Shown: positions 44,696 to 56,012, numbered from the stretch's first letter. The stretch is DNA of 64,000 bases from Paracyclopina nana (GCA_019096065.1 JAGUCH010000004.1:8618001-8682000); one strand, 5' to 3'. The notes: generated from the letters alone by a model not told the origin. A program made the numbers and translations.

Positions 44696-45670
44696 ATGGC
44701 AGAGCTAGAGATGGTGGTGGACAATTTTGATACATCTCTCCTATTCGCCATAGATGTATTTTACATTTTCCCACTGGCCTTGTGCTCAACCTTGGCTTGC
44801 ATTTGGTACATCCAGTTTTCGCTCAAAGTGCATTTCCTGGTCAAGAAAATCCTGTTAGCCCAGGGCATTTCTGACTTGATTGGCATCCTCCTGATGATTG
44901 CCTCATTCCATCTGCTGCCCTATGTGCAATCTCCCAAATTGTGTGGGCTGTTGCACGACGCTCCAGGACTGCTGTTCCTATCATTGGGATTTTTCAGCTT
45001 CATGTTGGCTCAAGTCAGGTACTGGATTGCCAAGAAAACCAATGAAGATGGAGGCGCCAATTACGCCGGCATCAACCAGTTGATGAATTTGGCCATTTTG
45101 CTGTTCGTTACCGTGGAATTGGCATTCCTGGCACTCACTGCAAATCACTACCACATTTCAGCAGGGAACCATTTCTGCTCTGGCTGCTCGGGCTTCTTCC
45201 CTCTTCAGATGGCTCTTTTGGCTCTGGTGCTTTCACTCCTGTTTGGCGCCATTGCTCTTGATGTCGCCATGGTCAAGCTGATCCATCGGTACAACCGAGT
45301 TCAGCCTGTTCAACTTGTCCCTTGGGGCCAAGCTGATCCAATGCCGAGTGGATCCAGAGGCCTCCAGGATGAGCTGAAAGACACTGTGCCTGTCATCTCC
45401 ACAGCGATCAATTCGTGCTCGGTGGCCTTTTTCGCGGCCGCTTTCATCTACGTCAACTTCAGTGGAAAGCTGGAGACGCATTCGCAGCAAGTCGACGGTC
45501 CGTTCACCATCAACGCACTCAGGATGGTGATCCATATGCCAATTGTGTTGATGTTTACCATCAAGTCCCAGGGGAAAGCCAAAGCTGCAATTAGAGTCAC
45601 TCCTCCGAACCAACTGCAATTTCACGAGGAAATCCCCTCAGTGTCAAAAAGTGTGGACTTTTCAAGATAA
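44696..45670 (+). CDS. Intronless seven-helix receptor-like protein
   Basis: A single exon codes for 324 residues with seven hydrophobic segments: FAIDVFYIFPLALCSTLACI, VKKILLAQGISDLIGILLMI, a third after the loop cysteine (LCGLLHDAPG), then MNLAILLFVTVELAFLAL, PLQMALLALVLSLLFGAIAL, AINSCSVAFFAAAFIYVNF and ALRMVIHMPIVLMFTIK. Cysteines before helix 3 and in the loop after helix 4 could form the receptor-type disulphide. QVRYW stands where DRY would be, and HMPIVLMF where NPxxY would be, so it is at best a divergent rhodopsin-like receptor. The start is the first ATG and leaves a short acidic N-terminus. The absence of introns suggests a retrogene or a chemoreceptor-style expansion. Ligand unknown. 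Confidence 0.7.
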   Translation: MAELEMVVDNFDTSLLFAIDVFYIFPLALCSTLACIWYIQFSLKVHFLVKKILLAQGISDLIGILLMIASFHLLPYVQSPKLCGLLHDAPGLLFLSLGFFSFMLAQVRYWIAKKTNEDGGANYAGINQLMNLAILLFVTVELAFLALTANHYHISAGNHFCSGCSGFFPLQMALLALVLSLLFGAIALDVAMVKLIHRYNRVQPVQLVPWGQADPMPSGSRGLQDELKDTVPVISTAINSCSVAFFAAAFIYVNFSGKLETHSQQVDGPFTINALRMVIHMPIVLMFTIKSQGKAKAAIRVTPPNQLQFHEEIPSVSKSVDFSR

Positions 45671-47340
45671 ACGTACTTACGCAAAACTTTTCCCCATCAT
45701 GCAGATATGTTGAAAATTATGCTCTGTAAATATGATAATTCCATTTATTCCAACCGTGAAATTGGATAATCTGACCCCAATTATCTCGAATTGGTGAGGC
45801 ATCCGCCATCTTGATGCATGTCAGGCGGAAATGGCGGCATAACATTTTCTTTGTACTGACATTTAATTATAACAGCAATTGCTTTCTAGTTAGGTATAAC
45901 TGTACCTATATGTATAACCACTCATTTTGTCCTACTGATTAGGTGATGTTACAAAATGTCCGACACGTATGGAATAGTTGCGATATGACCTCAGGCTGAT
46001 CTCATTCAATGAGTTGACTTATTCTAGTACATTAAGACATCTTGACCATAACATCAACATTGACCATGGGGATTCCTTCAGGCCTTTAAGGGCGAAACTG
46101 GGTAGGCCGGAAAGTGAATCATAGCTACCAGAAAAATTACAATCACTTCAAATAAATCCCCAATTTGGCTTTTGTGCTAATTATGTGAGGATCGAATTCA
46201 TCAAAATATTTAGTAACACTGTTTTTGTTCATTTTTTCTAGCAGACAAGTCGGGATCGAAAAATAAACCAAATTTCCCCCCTTCAACTGGAATTCAGCTA
46301 TAGTATCTAATTTTGGAGCCACAAACTAGGAGCACCAAATTTTAGAAGCAGTGCTTGAATTCATTTTACAGCTTTTTCAGCTAATGCTCTATTTGCTTCT
46401 TTGCTAATTTGGCCCTAACTTGAGTATTACACTTTTGACGTCTAAACAATCATAATTCATAAACTCTTTCCCTACCAAAAACTTCCCATGTTTCATCACA
46501 AGTGGGCAGTGTAATGTTATGATAAAGATGTCGATAGTGTTCCAAAAAAATGGGCTTTGTATTTACGATATTTGTAAGAAGATAGCAGGAGCGCATTTTC
46601 TCCAACATAACCTGAAGAGTATGTTAAATTGAAGGAATATATAATAAGTCTCAAAATAGCTTGAGTGTATCCCTACCGCCTTTTGCAAAAGTTAGGCCCC
46701 GCGAAAGATCCCTGATTGGCCGAGAAAGAGGGCGTGTGTGCAGCGTTGCAGTGGGCGGGCCGATTTTCAAGCAATTTGTGTGGGCGTTTCTATTGCTTTT
46801 CAAATTTCCGCCTAAAGATAGACTCCATTTTCTCCGTTCTCAGTCAACCAAATGAATTGAATTTTGGTGTGTGGCTCCCATTTTGCTCGATCTGGATGTG
46901 ATCAATTTTTGACTGCAGTTTCTTATTTTACACGGACAATATAACTTTTATGCTATGGTGATTCAAGATCAACCGTGGCTTCGCCGCTAGAATCTTGCCA
47001 AGAATGATCTTTCGTTTGACTGCTCATGAGCGAAAAACCCTATATGAACTCGCCATTAGAACAGAATTGTCTCGTTTTTATTCTGCTTGAATTTCGGACA
47101 AAAACGCCTCCTTTTTAGTCCAAAAATCAAGCTGTTAAAAAGTCCGACGCGCTTAGCTGCCAAATGCCCGACTTCTACTGAGATTTTTTCCTGACAGATT
47201 TGTAACAGTTGTGGAAGGTCCAACAAATAGAATGTTAAAAATGTCGTACAGGTTTTGTCAAGCTGTGAAATGTCCGACATATACTTTTGTCCCAATCTCA
47301 TGGTTTTCATTTAATTAAGTATATTGCAAGCACCAATTTC
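45671..47340. other. Gene-poor stretch with scattered TCCGAC motifs
   Basis: No gene is supported over 1.7 kb. ATGTCCGAC-type motifs at about 45955, 47150 and 47270 resemble those of the 36-38 kb palindromic element, suggesting relics of that family. The open frames at 46661-46901 show no family features. Confidence 0.4.
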
Positions 47341-47973
47341 GGGTGCCGTCACTAAGGCCTAAAATGTTGTGGGTTTTAGGATCTAAAATACAGGTGGGTT
47401 TTAAGATCTAAAAAGATGGGTTTTAAAGCCTACACTTTTTTGGATTTGGGTACTCTAAGATCTATGTTGAAAAATTAATTAGAGCTACACCTGGGTTTCA
47501 AGATCTAAAGAACAAGATTTTAAGATCCAACTGCTTCAAAACTAGACAGCGAGAAGAAATTGAAGTTTTCTCAACATATTTTTGGTACTGGAAAGCACAT
47601 ATTATTAGCTCGCCAAAATACCTGTTTATATTATAATGGCTCTTCACGTTTTGAAGAGAAAATTCATATTTATGGAATTAATTAAAACATGAAGTTCCAG
47701 CACGTTTTCTATTGAAAGTCACTTTTCAGAGCTTAAAGATCTTTAAAATACATTCGACTGGATTTAAAAAAAACTAGGAACAAAAACTTGGTGTTTTTTT
47801 TCAATGTAGATATTAAAACCCATATGGTTAGACGTTAACATCCATATATTAGGCTTTAGCATCCACACCTTCATATCTTAAGACCCAGAGCCAAAAAATG
47901 GTAGGCTTTAAAACCCACCATGATTTTAGATCTTAAAACCTATCCCTATTTTAGGCCTTAGTGGCTTCTCCCC
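47341..47973. mobile_element. TIR element with iterated AGATCT-type motifs, copy 2 (inverted)
   Basis: Same family as 41897-42505 in opposite orientation: GGGTGCCGTCACTAAGGCCT at the left and AGGCCTTAGTGGCTTCTCCC at the right. The two copies share the full length, including the unequal outer ends (GGGTGCCG versus GGGAGAAG), so these belong to the element. Confidence 0.78.
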
Positions 47974-48086
47974 CCAATTTTTGACTCATATAAACACAAA
48001 CTTCTGTTCATTCAATGCTTATCTGAATACAAACTAGGTATACGTTCCTGATAATTTGAAGTAAGGAATATTTTTCCAAATTCCCC

Positions 48087-48480
48087 TAGCTACTATATAA
48101 ACTTAGAGAGTGGACAACGAAATCCGCAAGTTTGCGCTGGTTCCTTTCACGTAACCTTTTAAGCAAGTCGGAAAGATATCTTTTCTGTCTACAAAACCTT
48201 TAGGAAGCGGCATGGGGAGCGGGAAAAACCAAAACACAATTTTAATTGTTTGAAAAATTATTCAAATTAATACTTTTGTTTCTGAAAATTAAATGCTATA
48301 TTCTTTAGCTTAGAATTCAGGTTTTTCCTTCGAAAAAATCATTTTAGACTCTAAATCAAGGTACGCAATTGCCTCAGATTTCTTTAATCGCATTCAAAAG
48401 GAACCACTATTGAAATTGACAGCTGATACCTCAATGCTTGATTTTGGCGTTGGCCACTCTCTAAGTTTATATAGTAGCTA
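48087..48480. mobile_element. 394 bp hAT-like MITE with 8 bp target duplication
   Basis: Perfect terminal inverted repeats (TAGCTACTATATAAACTTAG ... and its complement, then AGAGTGG/CCACTCT) are bordered on both sides by the same octamer AATTCCCC (48079-48086 and 48481-48488). An 8 bp duplication is typical of hAT transposons. No coding capacity. Confidence 0.85.
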
Positions 48481-48589
48481 AATTCCCCCAATACTGGGGC
48501 TGAACTTTTTTTCACAAATTCAATGCTTTGATGCTGGAGGTTTTAAATGGCTCTCGCGATTTTTGTCGGTCATTTTGCAAAAATAACTA

Positions 48590-49460
48590 ATGTGTCAGTC
48601 AGAAAATACATTAAGAACCATGAGAAAGTTGTCGTTCAGAAAATGCACTTGTCGCCTCGGGGAAACTTACTAATCACTATTGTACTGACACACTAATCCC
48701 GAATTTTTATCACTACTGTACTGACATACCAACAGCTACACTTTATGAACAGTCTTACTAAGAACTACTGAACTGACACACTTACCGCTACACTCTTTGA
48801 ACAAGTAGCATTTTGACATACTCACTAGCCACTACACTTTTTGAACATGTAGATTAGTAACTACTAGTCAGACACTAACATTGTACAATAAATCAAAAAG
48901 CAAAAGCAAAAAAAAAGACACTCCCAATTCTTAAGTATTACCTGAAAAGCCTAACCTTTAAAGCCTTCCTTTATAAGCCTAACTTGCAAATCATAATTTC
49001 AAAAGCCAAACATTGAAAGCCTAGCCTGAATTACCTAACCTTAAATATGTCATACTTCAAAAGCTCTTATGGAAAAGCCTAACTTTAAAAACATAAACTC
49101 ACAAGCCAAACCTTAAATGCCTAACCTTAACTACCTAACCTTTAACATGTCTTACCTTAAAAGCTTTACTGTAAAAGCCAAACCTTGAAAGCCTGGCCTT
49201 AAGATAATATATACCAATAATATACCAATGTGTAATCTGAGTACTCCTAATGTGACAGGAGTAGTGACTAAAGTGTCAGTGGTAGTGTAGTGCTTAGTAT
49301 GTCAGTACAAAATGAGTATATTTAATTCTGTATTGGTTACTACATCAGTAGATAGACAGTAGTTCTTAGTGTGTCAGTAGTGTAGTGCTTATAATATATG
49401 TTCAAAAACAGTAGTGACTAATGCGTAGCGGTAAAAACAGTAGTGTTTAGTAATGGCACC
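48590..49460. repeat. Compound repeat: CTACTGACACAC array and an AAGCCTAACCTT minisatellite
   Basis: The left part (48680-48880) repeats ACTACTGTACTGACACAC-like units, and the right part (49240-49430) carries their complement (GTGTGTCAGTAGTGTAGTG), giving an overall inverted layout. Between them (48940-49200) is a degenerate minisatellite of about 16-35 bp steps built on AAAAGCCTAACCTTAAA. Probably one decayed palindromic element with internal tandem growth. No gene. Confidence 0.65.
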
Positions 49461-49469
49461 CGTCGCCTC

Positions 49470-49677
49470 ACATTGACTTGGCCTTACCCAAACTACTTAC
49501 AACACCCAAGAATTATAAATTTTCTGAAAGCGTAATTTTTTTGTTATTATTGGAATCATAGGCCAGGATTTTTAAACTACTACTAAATGACCCCTTAGAA
49601 CATAAGCTTTCAGAAAATGTGTATATTTTTTGGGCGTTGTAAAGAGTTTGGGTTAGGACCTTCTTCAAGACAATGTG
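49470..49677. mobile_element. Short internally deleted copy of the 56.2 kb TIR element
   Basis: Ends CACATTGACTTG and CAAGACAATGTG, and the TIR blocks TTACCCAAACTACTTACAAC and GGGCGTTGTAAAGAGTTTGG, match the element at 56155-56754, but the middle is missing, leaving about 208 bp. Confidence 0.75.
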
Positions 49678-50149
49678 GCCTCAACCTCGGCCAGTTTGCT
49701 TTTGTACCTAATGTGTCGGACAATTTGCTACATGACCGAACCTGTCCGATCAAATGATGGAGCCCCGCCATGAGAAGGTGAAATTCTTATAGTTTTCGTA
49801 GGTCATGGCCTAGAGGCGTTTCGTTGAACTTGAGTAGTTTGTGAGTGGGAGAATGTATTTCAGTAAGTTGATCATAGTTCACCATCATTTGGTGCAAAAA
49901 TGCACACACGGAGATAATTGCATGAAAATAGTCGTAGTTTTTGTGGTGATTGGAACACTGCCAAATAGTAGATCACAATTTAAAAGGCCTGACGATGATA
50001 ATGACTCATAATACTGCGCACACACACACAAAAGAAAGTCCATTGAAGTTGAATCGCATTTGATGAATTTGAGGAAACCATTTTGGAAATAATAATAATT
50101 ATTGTTGTTATGATGAGGAGCTAGAGATTCTATGCAAAGGCCTACGAAA
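49678..50149. other. 3' flank of ACSL
   Basis: Likely ACSL 3'UTR (minus strand) plus AT-rich sequence with a CACACACACACA tract at about 50019-50030. No other gene is seen. Confidence 0.5.
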
Positions 50150-52393
50150 CTACTTCTTCTGCTCGTACATTTGCTTGAGCTCCTTCTGGTAGTAGTCCTG
50201 AATGGGTTTCCGCTTCAGCTTGAAGGCCGCCGTGACGAGGCCGGATTCGGGTGTCCAGAGCTCCGTGCAGATGGTGAGCGCTCCGGGGATCTCGAACTTC
50301 TCCAGCTTGACCTTCTTGGCGTAGTTGGCGAGCTCGTGGAGGACAGCCTTGTTGATGAGGGGATTGGCGCACATGTCCTCGAAGCTCAGCGCGTCCAAGC
50401 CCATCTTCTCGGCCATGACGGTGAGCTTGTTGCGGTCGGGCACGACGAGGCAGACCACGTGGGACTTGGTGGGGTCTCCGTAGGCGCAAATGTTCTCGAT
50501 GATGGGGCACGTCTTGAGCAGGGACTCGACCTTGCCCAGCGAGACGTATTCGCCGTGGTGCAGCTTCACCAGGTCCTTCTTGCGGTCGATGATCTTTAAA
50601 GCTCCGTACTGATTGAATTCACCAATGTCGCCGGTCCTGAACCAGCGTCGGCCAGTCTCGTCCTTGAAGAAGTCCTCCCTGGTCTTCTCTGGCAGCCTGA
50701 AGTACTCGGTCGCAATGTTGCCTCCCCCGATGACAATTTCACCTTTGGAAAAGAAAATCAATGATGTGCTAATTACAACAAAGTGGGCAAAATTCTCACC
50801 TCTGGGGAAGGGCTTGTCGTTGACTGTGTAGTTGCCCTCCTCCCAATTCTCGAGCTTGACCATGACGCCCTGGAGCGGGGGTCCGGCTGCCCCGGTGGTC
50901 TTGTCATCGCTGTCCATGATCGTGCCGCAGGCGCAGGACTCGGTGAGGCCGTAGCCCTGGACGAGAGGCAGGCCGAGGGCGCAGCGCACGTAGTCGTGCG
51001 TGTCTGGTGACAAGGGCGCTCCGCCCGAGAGGAGGAGTCGGATGCGGCCTCCGACGATGGCGCGCATGTTTCTGAAGATGAGGAAATTGAGGATGGGCGT
51101 GTCCATGCCGCGCTGCAGGTAGTAGGACTTGTATCGGTAGCAAAACTCGAGCAGCCCCTTCATGAAGGGCCCCTTCTTGGCCACCTTCTCCTGGATGCCC
51201 TTGTAGATGCGGTCGATGACGAGGGGCACGGCGCACATGAGCGTGGGCTTGAGCACGGAGCAGTCGCCCTTGGTGCCCGTCTTGACCTTGGTCGAGGTGT
51301 CGATCATGGTGTTGGGCGAGGAGTAGCCCACGGGGATGCCCTGCACGAACATGGTCATCTCGCTGAGGAGCTCGAGGATGTGGGCGAGGGGGAGGTAGCC
51401 GAGGTAGATGTCACCGGGCCTGGGCGGGTCGACGACGAAGTGGAACGCCTTGATGGTCGTGATGAGGGCCTCGTGGGGCAGCACGACCCCCTTCGGCACC
51501 CCGGTCGACCCGCTCGTGTACATGATGATGGCGGGGTCGTCCTTCCTCGGCCGCCTCACCGCGAGGTTGGACGTTGACTTGCGGCCCAGCTCGACGATCT
51601 CCTGAAATGCATGGATGTGGACGTCCGGCCGGAATCCGGACCGGTCCGTGGGCGTCACCTGGTCCTCGAGGAAGATGAGGTGCTTCACCGTGGGCGTTCG
51701 CTGCAGCACATTCTTGAACTTGGGCAGGAGCTCGTGGGTGGTGATGAGGTGCGTGACCTCGGTCTCGTTGACGCCGTGCACGATGGCGTCGTCGCCGAGG
51801 TTGGCGTAGAGCGTGACGAGGGGGAAGGTCTGCTTGAAGCAGGCCAGGGAGCAAATCAGCCAGTCCGCCTTGGTCTCGGCGAAGATGCAGATCCGCTGCA
51901 TGGGCTCCAGCCCCAGCTCCCTCAGCCCCTTGCCGAGGCTGTTGGCCATCTCGTCCACCTCCAGGTAGGACTTCCACTGGTACTCGCCCATGTCCCACTT
52001 CTTGAACACCTTGCCGTTGGGCTGGACCTCGTCGGCCTCGGCCAGCACTTGCCGCGTGCCCACCATACGCTTGTGCGAGTGCTGCTTCACCGCGAACTCG
52101 AAGCACTCGTACATGGTCTGGATGTTGGCCGCGTTGAACCGCTCCAGCCCCGGGGTCGTCTTCTCGATGGGCCGGTAGGTGACCGAGGACTTGGACTTTT
52201 CGATGGCATGCGCCCGCACCGACTCCATCGCTTCCACGGCCTTCCACGGCTGCTGGATGGCGTAGTACAGCGGGAACGTGATGAAGTCGTAGACGAAAAT
52301 GAGGCTCTGAATGACCTTGATGCCCAGGTTGACGGCCATCCCGCCGCTGTCGTCTGAAGTGGCACCGCGTGGTGTTTCCTCCAAAGTCGCCAT
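50150..52393 (-). CDS. ACSL4: Long-chain fatty acid-CoA ligase, ACSL3/ACSL4 type
   Basis: Activates long-chain fatty acids to acyl-CoA with ATP; ACSL3/4 are membrane-bound at ER, lipid droplets and peroxisomes and favour unsaturated chains. Two exons, 52393-50800 and 50742-50150, are split by a 57 bp intron that keeps frame and has no stop (AGAG|GTGAGA, CCAAAG|GTG). Removing it restores the family's PRGEIVIGGGNI. The product is 728 residues (human ACSL4 711, ACSL3 720). An N-terminal hydrophobic anchor (VIQSLIFVYDFITFPLYYAI) matches the ACSL3/4 branch. Motifs: AMP-binding IIMYTSGSTGVPKGV, VQGYGLTESCACGTI, FRTGDIGEF, LKIIDRKKDLVKL and GEYVSLGKVE. Strongly GC-biased codons leave long antisense open frames that are artefacts. 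The branch (ACSL3 versus ACSL4) is not resolved; arthropods usually have one gene. Confidence 0.95.
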   Translation of the reverse strand: MATLEETPRGATSDDSGGMAVNLGIKVIQSLIFVYDFITFPLYYAIQQPWKAVEAMESVRAHAIEKSKSSVTYRPIEKTTPGLERFNAANIQTMYECFEFAVKQHSHKRMVGTRQVLAEADEVQPNGKVFKKWDMGEYQWKSYLEVDEMANSLGKGLRELGLEPMQRICIFAETKADWLICSLACFKQTFPLVTLYANLGDDAIVHGVNETEVTHLITTHELLPKFKNVLQRTPTVKHLIFLEDQVTPTDRSGFRPDVHIHAFQEIVELGRKSTSNLAVRRPRKDDPAIIMYTSGSTGVPKGVVLPHEALITTIKAFHFVVDPPRPGDIYLGYLPLAHILELLSEMTMFVQGIPVGYSSPNTMIDTSTKVKTGTKGDCSVLKPTLMCAVPLVIDRIYKGIQEKVAKKGPFMKGLLEFCYRYKSYYLQRGMDTPILNFLIFRNMRAIVGGRIRLLLSGGAPLSPDTHDYVRCALGLPLVQGYGLTESCACGTIMDSDDKTTGAAGPPLQGVMVKLENWEEGNYTVNDKPFPRGENFAHFVVISTSLIFFSKGEIVIGGGNIATEYFRLPEKTREDFFKDETGRRWFRTGDIGEFNQYGALKIIDRKKDLVKLHHGEYVSLGKVESLLKTCPIIENICAYGDPTKSHVVCLVVPDRNKLTVMAEKMGLDALSFEDMCANPLINKAVLHELANYAKKVKLEKFEIPGALTICTELWTPESGLVTAAFKLKRKPIQDYYQKELKQMYEQKK

Positions 52394-53105
52394 TACTACT
52401 GCCCTTCAAAAGCAGCTTCAATGCACATCAACTTGAACTTTCGATTTGAAACGGCCAATCAGACGGGAGAAAGCCGAGAGAAAGCACTGGAACAATCACG
52501 CCTGTTTTCCCCACTTTGTCCGCCCCTCAGCGCTCAATGGGTGACAACCGCGAGATAAAAACTTTACGGTGATGATGACGAAGACGCAGTTGACGTCAAA
52601 GACTAGAAATCCGGTGACACAATTCGTTTTTATGATGACTTGCCGGCTCAAGTGCCATGAAACAAGCAGTACAGTCGTGATGTTGGCTATTTTTCAAATT
52701 TCCGCCCAATTATATTCATTAATGCCGCTTTGTCACTTAAAAAAGGTTGCTATGTCTGGTAACCGTTATTTACAAGCTCCGCCCTCAAATGTGGTGTGAT
52801 TTTTCGGCTTTCAGCTTGCACATGCATGAAACGAGCTTGTAGTTTTGAGGCATCTCGTCTTTTTGTTACAAGTCATTTCATAGATGCGTAAGTGAACTTT
52901 GATGACATCACTAGCCTCGATGCGCTAGCATATGAGAAACATCATCCTAGAGTCATGATTGAGTCGTTTAGTGCATAATTAATGAATATGTAGGTAATTG
53001 GAGCGTACTCGGGCTCAAGTCGGCTGTATTCATTATAAACAGCTGATTTTAGAAATTAGCCCGGGAAAATAATATACTTGGTTTTTGAAGGAGGTAATAC
53101 CGAAA
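52394..53105. promoter_or_regulatory. Divergent promoter region between ACSL (-) and FANCD2 (+)
   Basis: A 712 bp region between two head-to-head start codons. It must hold both promoters. A near-CRE (TGACGTCAAAG) lies at about 52592. No gene is supported; the plus-strand frame 52569-52799 has no family features. Confidence 0.55.
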
Positions 53106-56012
53106 ATGGCGAATAAAAGCCTGTCGAGGAGAAGACCTCGACGAAGCCTCTTGTCGAGTGACGAGGAGGAAGAGTCCGAAGACTTGTTTGGAATCGCTCC
53201 CCCGGCTGAAAAAGTCGCGAAATTCCAAAAGCCGCACATGGTCAAGTCGCAGACAATTGAAGGCTTGAGACGAGATTGCAAACTGATCTCGACGCTGACA
53301 GCCGCTGGCTTGATCCTGGACGAAACCAGAGACCTTGAATCCAAGCATTCATTGACCTTGTGTCAGGTAGGACATTCTTTTTCAGTGATCCATTGCTATC
53401 ATTCCATTTTCAGGCGCTGTTCAAGAAGAAGGTGGAGAGCGGCCTCAGATCAGATCCGCTCTATCCTTCCAACTTGAACAAGTTCAGCGAAGAACTGTTC
53501 CAATATTTGGAAGCCGACCAAGCTGTCCTTGTGAAGGCTCTGCTCCCCCTGAAGCCTTGTCCGGATTCCAGCCATGACACCGAGAGTCTGCTGCGAGTTC
53601 TCCTCAACATTGAATGCCTCCAACCCACTCTCTCCTCGTGGCTGCTTGAAAAGCTGGCCCTTGTCTCTCTGGAAAATGATAAAGATCCCGTGGGCGAGAA
53701 AATCCCCAAGTTGATTTTGAACAACCTGAGGTGGCTTAATGTCGTCACAAACGGGGAAGCATTGGCTGACAAACTGCTCGAAATCCTGGACGCTACACCA
53801 GAGCTGGTTCAAGCCGAAATTATTGCCAGCTTGCCTGAAATCATTCCTGACTCGTTCCACACCAAAGTGGCCTTGGCTCTCGAGGACAAAATGACCACTT
53901 TGAACCTGACTCCGGTCATCCTGGACACATTCACCAATTTGACGCTCAAATCTGAGGCACTCATGAAGCTGCGCAAATGTGTCATGAAAAGCTTGCCATC
54001 GGCCTCCAACGAAGACTTGCCGATCATGGTCAAGTTCCTCATCTCTTGCGTCGACTCCGCCAAGGAGGCCATTGGCGAAATCGATGATCTGAGAGACAAC
54101 CTGAACTTGGACAAGAATGACACGACCATCGGTGTTTTATCTCAGTTTATAAATTCTCAGCGACCTCCTGCACAGAAGGCCAAGAAACATGACAAGGACT
54201 TTGATGTGCTGGTCATGGATGTCATTCGCGTGGCCATAACTAGCGAGTCCAAAATTGGAGATGGTTGGATCAGAGCCATTGACAACGCGGAAGATTTCAA
54301 AAGCCTTGACCTTCTCGTGCTTCTGCTGCTCTTCAATCTTCCCAACAAGAAAAGAGCGGTAGAGTCTTTGGTCAAGAACAAGATTCGGGCTGGCCAATTG
54401 ACCGAGGACCATGTGAAGAGGTGCTTCAAAAACCACCCCATCGTCATCAAGGCTCAGTTTGAGTCGGTCCAAGCTCTCGCTGAAATGCTCATGGTCTCCA
54501 CTGAGAGGTCCTTGAACCTCATGTCCAACATCATTTTCGTGCAGGTTTGCATTCTTAGTTACTATTTGCGAGAATCTGCTTGGTATTCAAAGCATTTTAT
54601 TTCAGGCTTTCGTGTCGTTGGATCGGTTTTGCCAACAAGAAGTGATTGCCGATTTGGTGGCTCAAATCGGAAGCAACCAGCAGACCAGGGACATTGGGCT
54701 CGCCACGTTGGCCTCACTTGCCAAGGAGCACTGTGACAAGTTGTCACATTATGCGCTGTTTGTAGCTGGAGTGTTGGACAATGTCCATTCCATGAGTTTG
54801 TCGCAGGTGCGACTCATCATGGACATTTTGTCACGGCTCGCCTACACCGCTCCCAATGCAGGCCACGTGCTCCGTGATGATCTCCATATGATCATTCGCA
54901 AGCAGATTTCATCGAGTGGCAAGAATCTGAGCCTCAAGCAAATGGGAGTGATTGGTGCTGTGGCCACGGTCAAGAATATGTGCAAGGTCGGCAATGACAA
55001 CCAGGAAAATGTGAGCAATGCTGGAGAAACGTCCAGGTTGAGCACGTCAGGATCGTTGGTGTCGCAAGCTCTCCAAATGCTCGAGATGGTCAAGACTGCC
55101 ACGAAAAATGTCAACTCTGTGGCCGGCCTCTTCATGGACGAACTTGCCTGCATTTTTCAATCCAACGATGATGATCTGGAAAAAGATCTTGTCAATTGGA
55201 TCAGTGAACGCATGGCTTTCGACTTCGAGAAAGACTTTACTGTCGATGCCTCAAAGGAAGATATGGACGGCAGAATCATCGAAGATGCATTCTTACCACT
55301 CCAGTTGGCCTATGGGATTGATGATCCAGAATTGGAGGATCACATCGCAGTCGTTCTTGGCCAAATTGTGTTCAAGGGGACAACCTTGGCCACGAGGTTG
55401 ATCCCGCATTTCAGACTGCTCTCCAAATGCATCTTCAAGCAGCAAAAAGGCGATCTGCAGGATATCAACGCAGTCCTGGGGTCTCCCATTTGGATGCCCA
55501 AAAATGACATCTATGCCAAATTGGACTCTCTGTCTCACCAAGAACTGAACTCGCTGTGTGAGATCCTTTTCTACTGCTACAATTGGTTCAGAGAGCTCAT
55601 CAACACCTTTGCCATTGGCGATGAGGAGGACAAAAATAGGGTGTTGATCAGGCTGAAGAATATGATCCAGTTGCAGAGTCTGATGAGAAAGGCACTGGCT
55701 CTGAATCCCAACTATGTTCCCCCTCAAATGTTGCACCTGGAAGATGTGTCTGGGTGGACTCCACCAAATTTTGCGAAAGAAGATATCAATGGGGGCAAAG
55801 GGAAGGGCAAGGGTAAACGATCTGCCAAGAGAAAAGCTGGCCAGGATACCACCAATCTCCCGTCAACTGCCAACTCTCAAAATACTTCAGTTGTTCTGGA
55901 CAATGACACTGCTATAGAGCATCATCATCCCGAAGGTGCCATTGACTTGGATGCCTACTCTCCCTTTTATAGGGAATTGGATTTGGATGTTTTCAACATT
56001 CTCACATTTAAG
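53106..56012 (+). CDS. FANCD2: Fanconi anaemia group D2 protein, N-terminal two thirds
   Basis: Partner of FANCI in the ID2 clamp that is monoubiquitinated by FANCL/UBE2T at interstrand crosslinks. Three exons, 53106-53366, 53414-54544 and 54606-56012, all in phase 0, give 933 residues. The N-terminus has a basic patch and acidic run (RRRPRRSLLSSDEEEE), then LTAAGLILDE. The ubiquitinated lysine is conserved in DDLHMIIRKQISS (Lys563, human Lys561). Other family blocks are NWFRELINTFAIGD, LALNPNYVPP and, at the end, PFYRELDLDVFNIL. The last exon finishes at a good donor AAG|GTATGC; if it were not used, a stop follows after three more codons. The C-terminal third (about 500 residues in human) is absent from the remaining 8 kb, which is filled with mobile elements, so either a very long intron or a truncated allele follows. 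Confidence 0.93.

Noticed and set aside
46661..46901. Open frames near 46.7 kb
   Set aside because: Short, overlapping and in a repeat-like region, with no family features or splice sites.
49760..49810. Fragment AGGTGAAATTCTTATAGTT resembling small-subunit rRNA
   Set aside because: Only about 15 bases match a conserved 18S motif and the flanks do not; no rRNA gene is present.
51411..52421. Long alternative-frame and antisense open frames over ACSL (up to 336 codons)
   Set aside because: They follow from the high GC third positions of the real ACSL frame; compositions are Arg/Gly/Ala-rich nonsense.
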